From contig JADJJE010000051.1 in assembly GCA_016706685.1 (NCBI GenBank), positions 206,877 to 270,876 of the forward strand: 64,000 nucleotides of DNA. Reading direction: 5' to 3'. Origin of the DNA: Sandaracinaceae bacterium. GTDB taxonomy: Bacteria; Myxococcota_A; Polyangia; Polyangiales; Houyiibacteriaceae. Positions 33,732 through 43,179 of this stretch are shown here, in pieces (position 1 is the first letter of the stretch; every line of letters starts with the position of its first letter). The notes beneath the pieces are model-generated. The model saw only the letters and a list, made by a program, of their open reading frames with translations. It was not told where the DNA came from and did no database searches. Both the position numbers and the translations under genes were made by a program.

Positions 33732-35101
33732 GCAGCAGTGACCGAGACGTGGACGTGGTGGTGGTGGGTGGCGGCCTCTCGGGTCTCACCGCCGCGCGCA
33801 AGCTGATGGACGGCGGCGCCCGCGTGGTGGTGCTGGAGGCGCGCGACCGCGTGGGTGGGCGCACCTGGTCGAAGGACATCGGCGGCGCCACGTTCGACGT
33901 GGGCGGCCAGTGGATCGGGCCCGGACAGAACCGGCTCGCCGCGCTCACCAAAGAGCTGGGCATCCGCACGTTCCCCACCTTCGACGACGGCAAGAAGGTG
34001 CTGGACCTGAACGGGAAGATCTCGGAGTACCGCAGCCAGATCCCGAACATCTCCATCCCCGCGCTGCTGCAGATGCAGGCGGCGCTCACGCTGCTGGACC
34101 GCGAGCAGAAGCGCGTGCCCGCGCGTGACCCGCTGAGCGCCCCAGGCGCGAGCGAGCTCGACCGCGCCACCCTGGACTCGTTCCGCCGCAAGTTCGTGAA
34201 ACTCGAGAGCGTGAACGGGCTGCTGGACGTGGCCGTGCGCGTGATCTTCGGCGCCGAGGCCGGCGAGATTGGCCTGCTCTACTTCCTGGCCTACCTCAAC
34301 GCGGGCGGCGGCCTGCTCAAGTTGGCCGAGATCCGCGGCGGCGCGCAGCAAGACCGCTTCGTCGAGGGCGCCCAGAGCGTGTCCAAGCGCCTGGCCGCGA
34401 AGCTGGGCGACGCGGTGGTGCTGAGCGCGCCCGTCTCGCACGTTCGCCAGCGCGGCGGCAGCGTGGAGGTGGTCAGCGCGCAGGGCACCTTCCGCGCCTC
34501 AGCGCTGCATCGTGGCCATCCCGCCTGCGCTCGCGGGACGCATCGAGTACGACCCGCTGCTGCCCGGCCGGCGCGATCAGCTCACGCAGCGCATGCCGAT
34601 GGGCAACACCGTAAAGGTGCTGGCCACGTACAAGACGGCGTTCTGGCGCGAGCGCGGCTACTCGGGCGAGGTGGTCAGCACCACGGGCCCCATGAGCGTG
34701 GTCTTCGACAACACCTCGCACGACGGCAAGGTGCCCATGCTGCTGGGCTTCGTGGTGGCCAAGCACGCGCGGGGCTGGTCGGAGAAGCCGGAGGCGCAGC
34801 GCCGCGCGCTCATCACGGACTCGCTGGTGCGCTACTTCGGCACGGACGCGGCCGACATCGACACGCTGACCGAGCAGGACTGGTCCACCGAAGCCTACAG
34901 CCGCGGCTGCCCGGTGGGGGTGCTCGGGCCCGGGAGCTACGACACCTGCGGCGACGCGCTGCGTGAGCCCTGCGGTGGCATCCACTGGGCGGGCACCGAG
35001 ACGGCCACGGAGTGGACCGGCTACCTCGAAGGCGCCATCCAGGCCGGCGAGCGCGCGGCCCAAGAGGTGCTGGTCGTGCTGGGCAGCGGGCGTGACGCCA
35101 C

Positions 35102-35105
<4 letters not shown>
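33728..35105 (+). CDS. Flavin amine oxidase (frameshifted)
   Basis: The restored product of about 460 residues is a flavin-containing amine oxidase: FAD motif GGGLSGLTAA, GGRTWS near residue 45, and the C-terminal GGIHWAGTETATEW, typical of monoamine oxidases that carry covalently or tightly bound FAD. The reading frame breaks near 34500. Deleting one base restores RCIVAIPPALAGRIEYDP. Both halves are strongly conserved, so an assembly indel is more likely than decay. The gene starts in an ATGA overlap with the small membrane protein and ends in another with the transporter gene. Confidence 0.82.
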
Positions 35106-36406
<1,301 letters not shown>

Positions 36407-36460
36407 TCCTTGACGAGCCCGGGTCGGGAGCTACACTCGCCGGCCTTCCCGAGGAATCCA

Positions 36461-36622
36461 ATGCGTGATTTGATCAAACTGAGCTGTGAAGAGTGTGGTC
36501 GCGACAACTACACCACCGACAAGAACAAGCGCACGATGCCCGAGAAGTTCAAGATCTCGAAGTTCTGCGGCAAGTGTCGGAAGCACACGTCGCACAAAGA
36601 AGGCAAGATCAGCAAGGGCTGA
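36461..36622 (+). CDS. rpmG: 50S ribosomal protein L33
   Basis: A 53-residue basic protein of the large ribosomal subunit. It has the zinc-binding Cys pairs CEEC and CGKC of the L33 C+ form, and the conserved NYTTDKNKR. The ATG at 36461 follows GAGGAATCCA. It stands alone rather than in the rpmB-rpmG pair common elsewhere. Confidence 0.93.
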   Translation: MRDLIKLSCEECGRDNYTTDKNKRTMPEKFKISKFCGKCRKHTSHKEGKISKG

Positions 36623-36700
36623 TCGGGTGCGCCCTTCGGGGTGCACACCCGCTCTCGGACACAGGGCCTGCCGCACTTCGCGGCGAGGCCCGTTTCGCGT

Positions 36701-37306
36701 TCACAGCTCCGGGGAGCCAGGGCCCATGACGGTGTCGCCGATGCGCACGCCCGTGTAGACCACCGCTAGGTAGACCAGGTCGGTGGCGCCGGGGAGCGCT
36801 TCAATCTCGTGGGCCGTGCCGCCTGGCCGCGTGACCACCTCGCCAGGACCGGCGACGGTGCCGGTGTGGGTCTCCACGCAGTGGCCCTGCAGGATGAGCA
36901 CGTGCTCGTCGCCCAGGTGCTCGTGGTGTGGAAACGCGGTCCCAGGGCCGATGCGCACGAAGCCCGTGATGGCGTTCTGCACCGCCGGCCCGCCGCTGAT
37001 GTGGCGCAGCGCGATGTCCAGCCCCGGGAAGGGCCCCGGCTCGAAGGGCTCGGGTTCGTCCAGCCCGTCCAGCAGCTCTTGGGCGGTGGCGTGGTCCACG
37101 TCCATGAGCGCGGCCAGCGGCTCGGTGAAGCGGTAGAGGCGGCCGCGCAGGGGGGCGCGCGTCAGCAGGTCACGCAAGCCGCGGGGGGCCGGGCGGCTCG
37201 CGTCGGACGCCAGGGCGTCCAGCAGGGCGGCCCCGAAGCGCTCGTCCTCCACGGGCAGGTCGAGCGCGCTCGAACTCGGGCTGTCGTGGTCTCTCTGCTG
37301 GCTCAT
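36701..37306 (-). CDS. ChrR-like cupin, probable anti-sigma factor
   Basis: A 201-residue protein. The C-terminal ~110 residues are a cupin with metal ligands (HHEHLGDEH, then TAHEIEAL), like the ChrR cupin anti-sigma family. The N-terminal part lacks the His/Cys zinc site of classical ZAS anti-sigma domains, so the mode of binding may differ. Its start overlaps the stop of the ECF sigma gene (ATGA/GTGA type), a near-universal sign of a sigma/anti-sigma pair. It probably holds the sigma factor inactive until oxidative stress, as ChrR does for RpoE in Rhodobacter. Confidence 0.8.
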   Translation of the reverse strand: MSQQRDHDSPSSSALDLPVEDERFGAALLDALASDASRPAPRGLRDLLTRAPLRGRLYRFTEPLAALMDVDHATAQELLDGLDEPEPFEPGPFPGLDIALRHISGGPAVQNAITGFVRIGPGTAFPHHEHLGDEHVLILQGHCVETHTGTVAGPGEVVTRPGGTAHEIEALPGATDLVYLAVVYTGVRIGDTVMGPGSPEL

Positions 37307-37851
37307 GGCTCGCCTCCAGCATGGTCCAGCTCCACGCGCAGCGCCCGCAGGCCAGCGGCAGCGCGCGACTTCACGGTGCCGAGCGGGATGCCCAGCTCCT
37401 CCGCGATCTCGCTGGTGGTGAGCCCCTGGAAGTACGCCAGCTCCAGCACGGCGCGCGGAGCGTCGGGCAGGCCGCCGAGGCGCACCCGCAGGCGTGCCCC
37501 ATCCAGGTTGGCGTCGGGCGCGGGCGAGGGGCTCACGCGCTCGGGCTGCTCGTTGGTCACCCGCTCCCGCCGCACGCGCGCAGACCGGAGGCGGTCGATG
37601 GCTCGCGAGCGCGCCCGCATCAGCAGCCAGGTGCGCACGCTGCCGCGTCGCGGGTCGTAGTCCCCGGCGCGCTCCAGCACCTCCACGAACACGTCGTGGA
37701 GCAGGTCCTGCGCCTCGCTCTCCTGGCGCAAGATGCTCACGAGCACCCCGTAGACCACGTCGCCATGGGTGTCGTACAGGCTGGCCAAGGCCTCGCGGTC
37801 TCCGCGCGCGATGCGCCGGAGCGCCTCGGCCTCGCGTGACTCGTCCAACAT
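37303..37851 (-). CDS. ECF RNA polymerase sigma factor
   Basis: A 182-residue group 4 sigma factor. Region 2 contains DLLHDVFVEVLERAGDYDPRRGSVRTWLLMRARSRAIDRLR split by normal spacing. Region 4 has the helix-turn-helix LTTSEIAEELGIPLGTVKSRAAAGLRAL. It is the first gene of a two-gene unit with the cupin. Group assignment cannot be made by eye, but the partner suggests an RpoE-ChrR-like ECF group. The target regulon is unknown; no clear -35 AAC motif was found upstream by inspection. Confidence 0.92.
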   Translation of the reverse strand: MLDESREAEALRRIARGDREALASLYDTHGDVVYGVLVSILRQESEAQDLLHDVFVEVLERAGDYDPRRGSVRTWLLMRARSRAIDRLRSARVRRERVTNEQPERVSPSPAPDANLDGARLRVRLGGLPDAPRAVLELAYFQGLTTSEIAEELGIPLGTVKSRAAAGLRALRVELDHAGGEP

Positions 37852-37900
37852 GCCGAGATGATGCCGGCCCCTTTATCCAACGGCAACGCTTCTTCTCGGG

Positions 37901-39142
37901 TCATGGGCAGTCCTGTGCAGCCAGCTCGGCCGCCAAGAGCGGGTGCGTGGCGCCGAGGGGCTGCGCCGCGTGAGCCAGCGCACACGTGCCCTGCTGGTCC
38001 CCACGCGCCTCGGCCGCCGCCAGCGCCAGCCGGTACGAGCGCGGGTTGGGGCGTGCGGTCAGCAGCTCGTCGGCCAGCGAGGAGGCCTCTTCCCCGTGCA
38101 TGGGCCCGTGCGCCAACGCGAACTCGAGGGCGTGATCCAGGAAGGCCGCCCGATGGCGCGCCAGCAGCGCGCGGTAGTGCTCGCCCGCCAGCGCCACCAG
38201 CTCGGCGCGCAGCGGCGCTTCGGGGGTCAGGGAGGCCAGCCGCGACGCAGGCTCCGGGTCTTCGGAGGCGAGCGCCTTGGTCAGCCGTGCACGCGCCGAG
38301 GCCACGTCGCCGCGCTCGGCCTCGAGCTCCGCCAGGTGGACGGCGGCCCGCACGAAGCCCGGCACCAGGCGCAGCGCCTCGCGGTAGTGACGCTCGCCCG
38401 CGTCGAGGTCGCCCGCGTGCTCGGCGGCGAGCACTCCGCGCTGGAACGCGATCTGCGCGATGGGCAGCGGCGACACGTCGGGCGTGGACTCCATGGCGCG
38501 CCCCAGCAGGCGGTCCGCTTCGGCCAGCTGGCCGAGCGCAGCCAGCGCGGCGGCGTGGTCCACCAGCTGCCGCATGTTCGGGCGCTGCCGGGCGCTCGCC
38601 GCGCGCCGGTCTGCGATGGCGCGCAGCACGCTGGGCTCGGCGCCGAGCGCCAGCGTGATGGTGTCGCGCTCACGCTGCACCACGTCGAGCGGGGCCCCCT
38701 GCGCGAGTGCCTGGTCGAGGCGGGCGAGCGCCTCGGGGAAGCGGTGCAGCGCAGCCAGCGTGCTGGCCTCCAGCAACAGCTCGTCCACGTGCGGCACGCT
38801 GGGCCGCCCCTCGCGCGCAGGCTGTCGGTGCTGCGCGAGCACGAGCGCCGCGTCCAGGTCGCTCACCGCGCCGGTGAAGCGCGCCCGCTCCAGCAAGTGG
38901 CCCACCAGCGCCGCGCGCAGGTCGCGCAGGCGCGGCTGCCTCTCGAGGGCCGCGCGTGCGCCGTCGATCTGCGCGCTGAGGTTGGACAGCGCCAGCGGCC
39001 CGGGGGTGTACACCCGGTGCGGTCCCTCGGGGCGCTCTTCGTTCGCCACGACCCGCAGCGACGCCCCGAGCAGCAGCCCGAGCAGGCCAGCCACGGCCCA
39101 GAAGCGCAGCGTGCGGCGCACGAAGAGGGCCCGCGAGTCCAT
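37901..39142 (-). CDS. TPR membrane-anchored protein
   Basis: A 413-residue protein with an N-terminal membrane anchor (RFWAVAGLLGLLLGASL) and about seven tetratricopeptide-like repeats, each with an Ala-rich helix pair. It is the third gene of the DUF4331 operon: its ATG overlaps the upstream stop (TGATG). TPR proteins are scaffolds, so it may hold the DUF4331 partner at the periplasmic face. No enzyme motif is seen. Confidence 0.78.
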   Translation of the reverse strand: MDSRALFVRRTLRFWAVAGLLGLLLGASLRVVANEERPEGPHRVYTPGPLALSNLSAQIDGARAALERQPRLRDLRAALVGHLLERARFTGAVSDLDAALVLAQHRQPAREGRPSVPHVDELLLEASTLAALHRFPEALARLDQALAQGAPLDVVQRERDTITLALGAEPSVLRAIADRRAASARQRPNMRQLVDHAAALAALGQLAEADRLLGRAMESTPDVSPLPIAQIAFQRGVLAAEHAGDLDAGERHYREALRLVPGFVRAAVHLAELEAERGDVASARARLTKALASEDPEPASRLASLTPEAPLRAELVALAGEHYRALLARHRAAFLDHALEFALAHGPMHGEEASSLADELLTARPNPRSYRLALAAAEARGDQQGTCALAHAAQPLGATHPLLAAELAAQDCP

Positions 39143-39765
39143 CAGTTGGGCCCTGCCAGGAAGGGGAAGACCTCGGCCGAGTGGTCGCCTGCGTCGCCGG
39201 TCACGAGGTCGTCGATGCCCGTGAGCGTCCCGGCCGCGAGCACGCTGAAGCTGCGCTCCACCACGTCGTCGTTGGGGGTGCGGCCGCCGCAGCCGCCCAT
39301 GCCGGCGGTGAGCGCGCCCACCACCTCGCCCTCGAGGCCCAGGTAGACGCCGCACGTACCGGACGCTGTGTTCACGTAGAGGCGGTCGTCCAGCAGGATG
39401 TCCGCCAGCGCGTCATAGCGGTCGGCGCCGCTGGCTTCGGCCAGCAGCTGGTCCCCGCACACGCCGTTGAGCGCGTCCAGGATGCCGAGGCTGGTGGTCA
39501 CCTCGGGTGCGAAGCTCGCCCAGGTGGCGGGCAGCGCCTGGTTGTAGCGGTCACGGGCCTCGTTGCGCTCGGGCAGCGTGGCGGCGAAGGTGGCCACCAG
39601 CGCGGTGCTGATGGCCGGGCGGCCGGCGCGGTCGATCTGTGCTCCGAGCAAGGGCCGCGCGTCGGCGCCCAGCGGCGCGGGGCCACCGTCACCGCCACAG
39701 CCCGTGGCGCCGAGTGCCAGCAGCAGGGCCACGCCGAGTGTGGATGTCGAGAAGCGGGGGCTCAT
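39142..39765 (-). CDS. Lipoprotein partner of DUF4331 protein
   Basis: A 207-residue lipoprotein (lipobox GATGC, Cys23). The mature part holds GRPAISTALVATF and TPNDDVVERSFSVL, phrases that also occur in the C-terminal half of full-length DUF4331 proteins. Together with the next gene it looks like one DUF4331 protein split in two coupled genes. Its stop overlaps the TPR gene, and its start overlaps the stop of the DUF4331 gene (ATGA). Function unknown; DUF4331 proteins are exported and common in environmental bacteria. Confidence 0.75.
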   Translation of the reverse strand: MSPRFSTSTLGVALLLALGATGCGGDGGPAPLGADARPLLGAQIDRAGRPAISTALVATFAATLPERNEARDRYNQALPATWASFAPEVTTSLGILDALNGVCGDQLLAEASGADRYDALADILLDDRLYVNTASGTCGVYLGLEGEVVGALTAGMGGCGGRTPNDDVVERSFSVLAAGTLTGIDDLVTGDAGDHSAEVFPFLAGPN

Positions 39766-40505
39766 GGGGCACCTACGAAGCTGGGGTTGGCGTGGGTGCT
39801 GGCCCAGACCGCCAGCAGGGGTCCGTTGACGTTCACCAGGGCGGGGTCCACTTGCACCACCACGGACAGCACATTCTGTCCCCCGAACGTGTCGCTGGCG
39901 GGCGCACCGTCGGCGTTGCTCTGCAGCTGCGCCACCAGCGCAGACTGGGTTCCGGCGTCCAGCGTGGGGCAGCCGTCCACGAAGGTCAGCGACGGCGCCG
40001 CGGCCACCACCATGGCCACCGTCTCGTTGAAGCCGTCGAACTCCATGAAGAAGGGGTCGTCACGCCGGCCCGCGAACACGCGTAGCCGCCCGGAAGCGGA
40101 CAGGAGGCCGGCGGGGTCGCTCGGGTCTCCTTCCACGTAGTCGTCGCCCGCCCAGCACTCGATGCGGTTCACGTCGTAGAACTGGCAGAGCACCAGCGCT
40201 TCATCGGACACCGCCCCGTACTCCGTGCCGCTCTCGATGTGGAAGGCGTACTGCACGGCCGGCGAGAAGGCGGCGGTCGGGCCGGCCGAGTAGAAGACGT
40301 TGGCCACCAGGTTCAAGCGGCTGGCGTCCGCGTTCATCCACGCGAACACGTCGCTGATGTCTGCTGCGGGGTCGATCTGCGCCGACGGGCCGTCGATGTG
40401 GTCCGCCGCCGAGGCGTCGGGCGGGCGCAGCGCAGCCGCCACCGCGAAGGGCAGCAGCACGGCCGCGAGCCCCAGCGCACGCCGGGTCACTCTCGAAGTC
40501 ATCAT
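39762..40505 (-). CDS. DUF4331 family exported protein
   Basis: A 247-residue exported protein with a signal peptide (ALGLAAVLLPFAVAAAL) and the hallmark start of the mature domain, ASAADHIDGP, seen in DUF4331. Acidic loops rich in Asp follow, perhaps binding calcium. It is the first gene of a three-gene operon with a split-off lipoprotein and a TPR protein. The ATG at 40505 (MMTSR) is used, with the second ATG directly after. In many genomes DUF4331 genes neighbour sigma/anti-sigma pairs, as here. Confidence 0.82.
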   Translation of the reverse strand: MMTSRVTRRALGLAAVLLPFAVAAALRPPDASAADHIDGPSAQIDPAADISDVFAWMNADASRLNLVANVFYSAGPTAAFSPAVQYAFHIESGTEYGAVSDEALVLCQFYDVNRIECWAGDDYVEGDPSDPAGLLSASGRLRVFAGRRDDPFFMEFDGFNETVAMVVAAAPSLTFVDGCPTLDAGTQSALVAQLQSNADGAPASDTFGGQNVLSVVVQVDPALVNVNGPLLAVWASTHANPSFVGAP

Positions 40506-40555
40506 GGGGGGCTTCCTTTTCTGCGCCAGAGGGAGAGGGCGCCTATTGGGAAGCT

Positions 40556-41227
40556 CTACGAGACAACCTCGCGTTCGGATCGAGCGTCGCTGGCGATTCG
40601 CAGGCCGCTCACCTCCGCGCGCCACGAGCGCTTGTCCACGCGCCGGACGTCCTTCACCGGGTGCAGCCACGACACGTAGGTGAGCAGGTCCCCCAGCTCG
40701 TCGTCCTTGGCGTCACCCGTGAAGGGGCGCACCTGGATGATGTTCTCGGTGCTGAGGCACAGCCGGTGGGGCAGGTCGTCCACGAACAGGATCCGCGACG
40801 CGTCGTAGCCCGCCAGCTCCAGCTGCCGGATGTCCTTCAACAGGTCGAAGCGCTGGGTCTCGGGGTGCGTGGCAATGGAGCAGTGCTCGCGCGACCAGAT
40901 GAACTGGAAGCGCGAGACGTCGGTGAGCAGCGAGAGGATCTCGTCGGCATACGTGGCGGTGGAGGCCGTCCAGATGCCCACCGCGAAGCGCGAGAAGGCG
41001 TCTTCCAGGAAGGCGCGCACGCCGGGCCGCTCGTAGACGTGGTAGCCCAGCACGCGGTGCTCCGCGTCGCGCCCGAGGCGCGCAGGGCTGGAGTGCACGA
41101 GGGTCTCGTCCAGGTCCAGCACCAATAATTTCGCGGGTTGAAGCTCCACCTCGCCTAGGAGGCTAGCCGAACTGGGCGTTGAGGTCCACACCCCCAACCG
41201 AGGACACGATTGGGTCGCTTGGCTCAT
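40556..41227 (-). CDS. FCP1/NIF-type HAD phosphatase
   Basis: A 223-residue HAD-superfamily phosphatase of the NLI-interacting factor type. The catalytic motif I DLDETLVHS is near residue 32, with motif III Lys in the region ERPGVRAFLEDAF/IWTAST and motif IV ILFVDDLPH. In eukaryotes this family dephosphorylates the polymerase CTD; bacterial members have no known substrate. The start is uncertain: ATG 41227 overlaps the divergent lipoprotein start region, and a GTG closer to the catalytic motif could also serve. Confidence 0.78.
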   Translation of the reverse strand: MSQATQSCPRLGVWTSTPSSASLLGEVELQPAKLLVLDLDETLVHSSPARLGRDAEHRVLGYHVYERPGVRAFLEDAFSRFAVGIWTASTATYADEILSLLTDVSRFQFIWSREHCSIATHPETQRFDLLKDIRQLELAGYDASRILFVDDLPHRLCLSTENIIQVRPFTGDAKDDELGDLLTYVSWLHPVKDVRRVDKRSWRAEVSGLRIASDARSEREVVS

Positions 41228-41249
41228 GCACGACCCACAGGTGGCGAGT

Positions 41250-42035
41250 ATGCTGCGCGCCGTGTCCCGCCGCTGCATGCGCCCTGTCTCTCGGACCGCC
41301 CGGCGCATGCTGCCGCGGCTGCTGATGCTCTTGGCGCTGCTGCCGTCTGCACCAGGCTGCATCGCAGCCAACCCATCGCTCAGCGGCGGGGCCACCACGC
41401 CCACCCGGCGCGTGGACATGGCGCTCGGCGGGGCGGCGCGCCTGCCCACCGGTCAGCTGCGCGGCGTGCCCGGCATGCGCGGCGACCAGGCGGTGCAGCG
41501 CTCGGCGCTGGGCGAGGGCATCACCCCCATCGGCTTCGGGCGCTACGGCATCAACCGGCACACCGACGTGGAGCTGGCCGTGCTGGGCGCGAGCGCGCGC
41601 GTGGCCTACCGGCACGAGTGGCTGCTGGCCGACGGCATCAACCGCACCGTGTGGCTGGTGAGCCCGTCGTTCATGCTGGGCAAGGCCTACGACCGCGAAG
41701 CCGACGCCGCGCGCGGCGGGGTGCGCGGCAGCCTCGAGGTGCCGCTGCTGTACAGCGCCGACTATGGCGGGGTGTACGAGACCTGGATCGGGCCGCGCGT
41801 GGGGTTCGAGTACATCGTGGGCGACTTCACCATCGACACCGGCACCTCGCGCGTGCAAGCGGCCGGGCTGCGAGCGGGCGCCGTGTTGGGCTTCGCGGCC
41901 GGCTTCCGGCGCATCCACGCCATGATCGAGCTGGGCGCCGCCTACGAGCACTGGTGGGTGCGCGCCGACGGAGAGCGCCGGCAACGCGGCGGGGTAGTGT
42001 TGATCCCGGCGTTCGCCCTGCGGGTGCGGCTGTGA
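41250..42035 (+). CDS. Outer-membrane-type lipoprotein
   Basis: A 261-residue product whose hydrophobic segment MLPRLLMLLALLPSAPGC ends in a lipobox. The mature part is built of amphipathic strands with aromatic girdles (YRHEWLLAD, WLVSPSFMLG, YETWIGPRVGFEYIV, AYEHWWVRAD), which suggests an eight- or ten-strand outer-membrane barrel. Starts at 41226, 41250 and 41277 are in frame; 41250 is preceded by GGTGGCGAG and is preferred. Element C begins just after the stop. Confidence 0.68.
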   Translation: MLRAVSRRCMRPVSRTARRMLPRLLMLLALLPSAPGCIAANPSLSGGATTPTRRVDMALGGAARLPTGQLRGVPGMRGDQAVQRSALGEGITPIGFGRYGINRHTDVELAVLGASARVAYRHEWLLADGINRTVWLVSPSFMLGKAYDREADAARGGVRGSLEVPLLYSADYGGVYETWIGPRVGFEYIVGDFTIDTGTSRVQAAGLRAGAVLGFAAGFRRIHAMIELGAAYEHWWVRADGERRQRGGVVLIPAFALRVRL

Positions 42036-42045
42036 GCGAGAGCCT

Positions 42046-42240
42046 GCTTTCTGCCTCGTGAGCGTGGTCGTTGACGGCGACGGCGACGGCGACGGGCCCT
42101 GAGTCAGCATGGCGACCACCTCGCCGAGGAGGTCGTCGTCCACCGAAGCCGCCCGGCGCAAGACCGCCGCCGTGGTCCGTCGCCGTCGCCGTCGCCGTCG
42201 CCGACAACGCCCACGCCCACGCCCACGCCCACGTTCAGAA
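42046..42240. repeat. Element C: hexanucleotide inverted repeat
   Basis: The left part (42048-42095) contains TTTCTG, GTGAGCGTGG and (GGCGAC)n. The right part (42178-42240) carries the reverse complement, (GTCGCC)n followed by (CCCACG)n and CAGAAAA. The arms are offset by small unit gains, so they pair with bulges. The 82-base loop holds its own hairpin (CGACCACCTC with GAGGAGGTCG, 42112-42136). Like elements A and B it directly follows a plus-strand stop codon and precedes a plus-strand gene, but the repeat unit differs in sequence. Confidence 0.8.
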
Positions 42241-42312
42241 AACGTTCCGGCTGCCGTCACGGTCGATCGCCCACTGTTGACTCAAGTTCAATAGGGCACT
42301 ACCCTCCCACCC

Positions 42313-43149
42313 ATGAAGAACTTCCAGGGCAAGGTCGCGGTCATCACGGGTGCCGCTTCGGGGATTGGTCGTGGGTTGGCGCTGCGGCTCGCCAGCGAGG
42401 GCGCGCGCCTGGCGCTGAGCGACGTGCAGACCGAGGCGCTCGAGGAGACGGCTCGCTTGGCCCGTGAGCGCGGCGCGAAGGACGTGCACACGCAGCGCCT
42501 CGACGTGGCCGACAAGGAGGCGTTCTTCGCCTATGCCGAGACCGTGGCCAAGCACTTCGGCGCGGTGCACCTGGTCTTCAACAACGCGGGCGTGGCGCTG
42601 GGCGCGACCGTGAAAGACATGGAGATGAAGGACATCGAGTGGTTGATGGGCATCAACTTCTGGGGCGTGGTGTACGGCACCAAGGCGTTCCTGCCGCACC
42701 TCGAGCGCGCCGGTGAGGGCCACATCGTCAACGTGTCCAGCGTCTTCGGAATCATCGGCGTGCCCACGCAGAGCGCCTACAACGCGTCCAAGTTCGCGGT
42801 GCGCGGCTTCACCGAGGCGCTGCGCCAGGAGCTCGAGATCGAGGGCAGCAAGGTGAGCTGCACCTGCGTGCACCCCGGTGGCATCAAGACCAACATCGCC
42901 CGCAACGCGCGCATGAGCGACAAGGGCGCGCTCGGCCAAGACAAGCAGACCTCGGCCGACAACTTCGACAAGATCGCGCGCACCACCTCGGACGAAGCCG
43001 CGCGCGTCATCCTCGAAGGCGTCCGGGCCAACAAGCGGCGCGTGCTCATCGGCGCGGACGCGCACGTGATCGACGCGGCCCAACGCTCGTTCCCCACGCT
43101 GTATCAGAAGGCGCTCAGCATCGCGTCCAAGTTCGGCCCGAAGCCTTGA
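42313..43149 (+). CDS. Short-chain dehydrogenase/reductase
   Basis: A 278-residue classical SDR. The cofactor motif TGAASGIG is at 12-19, NNAG at ~90, the catalytic Ser in NVSSVFGI and the YNASK active-site Tyr-Lys pair at the usual spacing. Asp in the second strand (LSDVQ) suggests NAD(H) preference. The C-terminal part (NFDKIARTTSDEAARVILEG) resembles SDRs acting on steroids or fatty acyl compounds in actinobacteria and Myxococcota. Substrate unknown. Confidence 0.9.
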   Translation: MKNFQGKVAVITGAASGIGRGLALRLASEGARLALSDVQTEALEETARLARERGAKDVHTQRLDVADKEAFFAYAETVAKHFGAVHLVFNNAGVALGATVKDMEMKDIEWLMGINFWGVVYGTKAFLPHLERAGEGHIVNVSSVFGIIGVPTQSAYNASKFAVRGFTEALRQELEIEGSKVSCTCVHPGGIKTNIARNARMSDKGALGQDKQTSADNFDKIARTTSDEAARVILEGVRANKRRVLIGADAHVIDAAQRSFPTLYQKALSIASKFGPKP

Positions 43150-43179
43150 CGCGCCGCGCGGGGCGGTGTGGGATGACGC

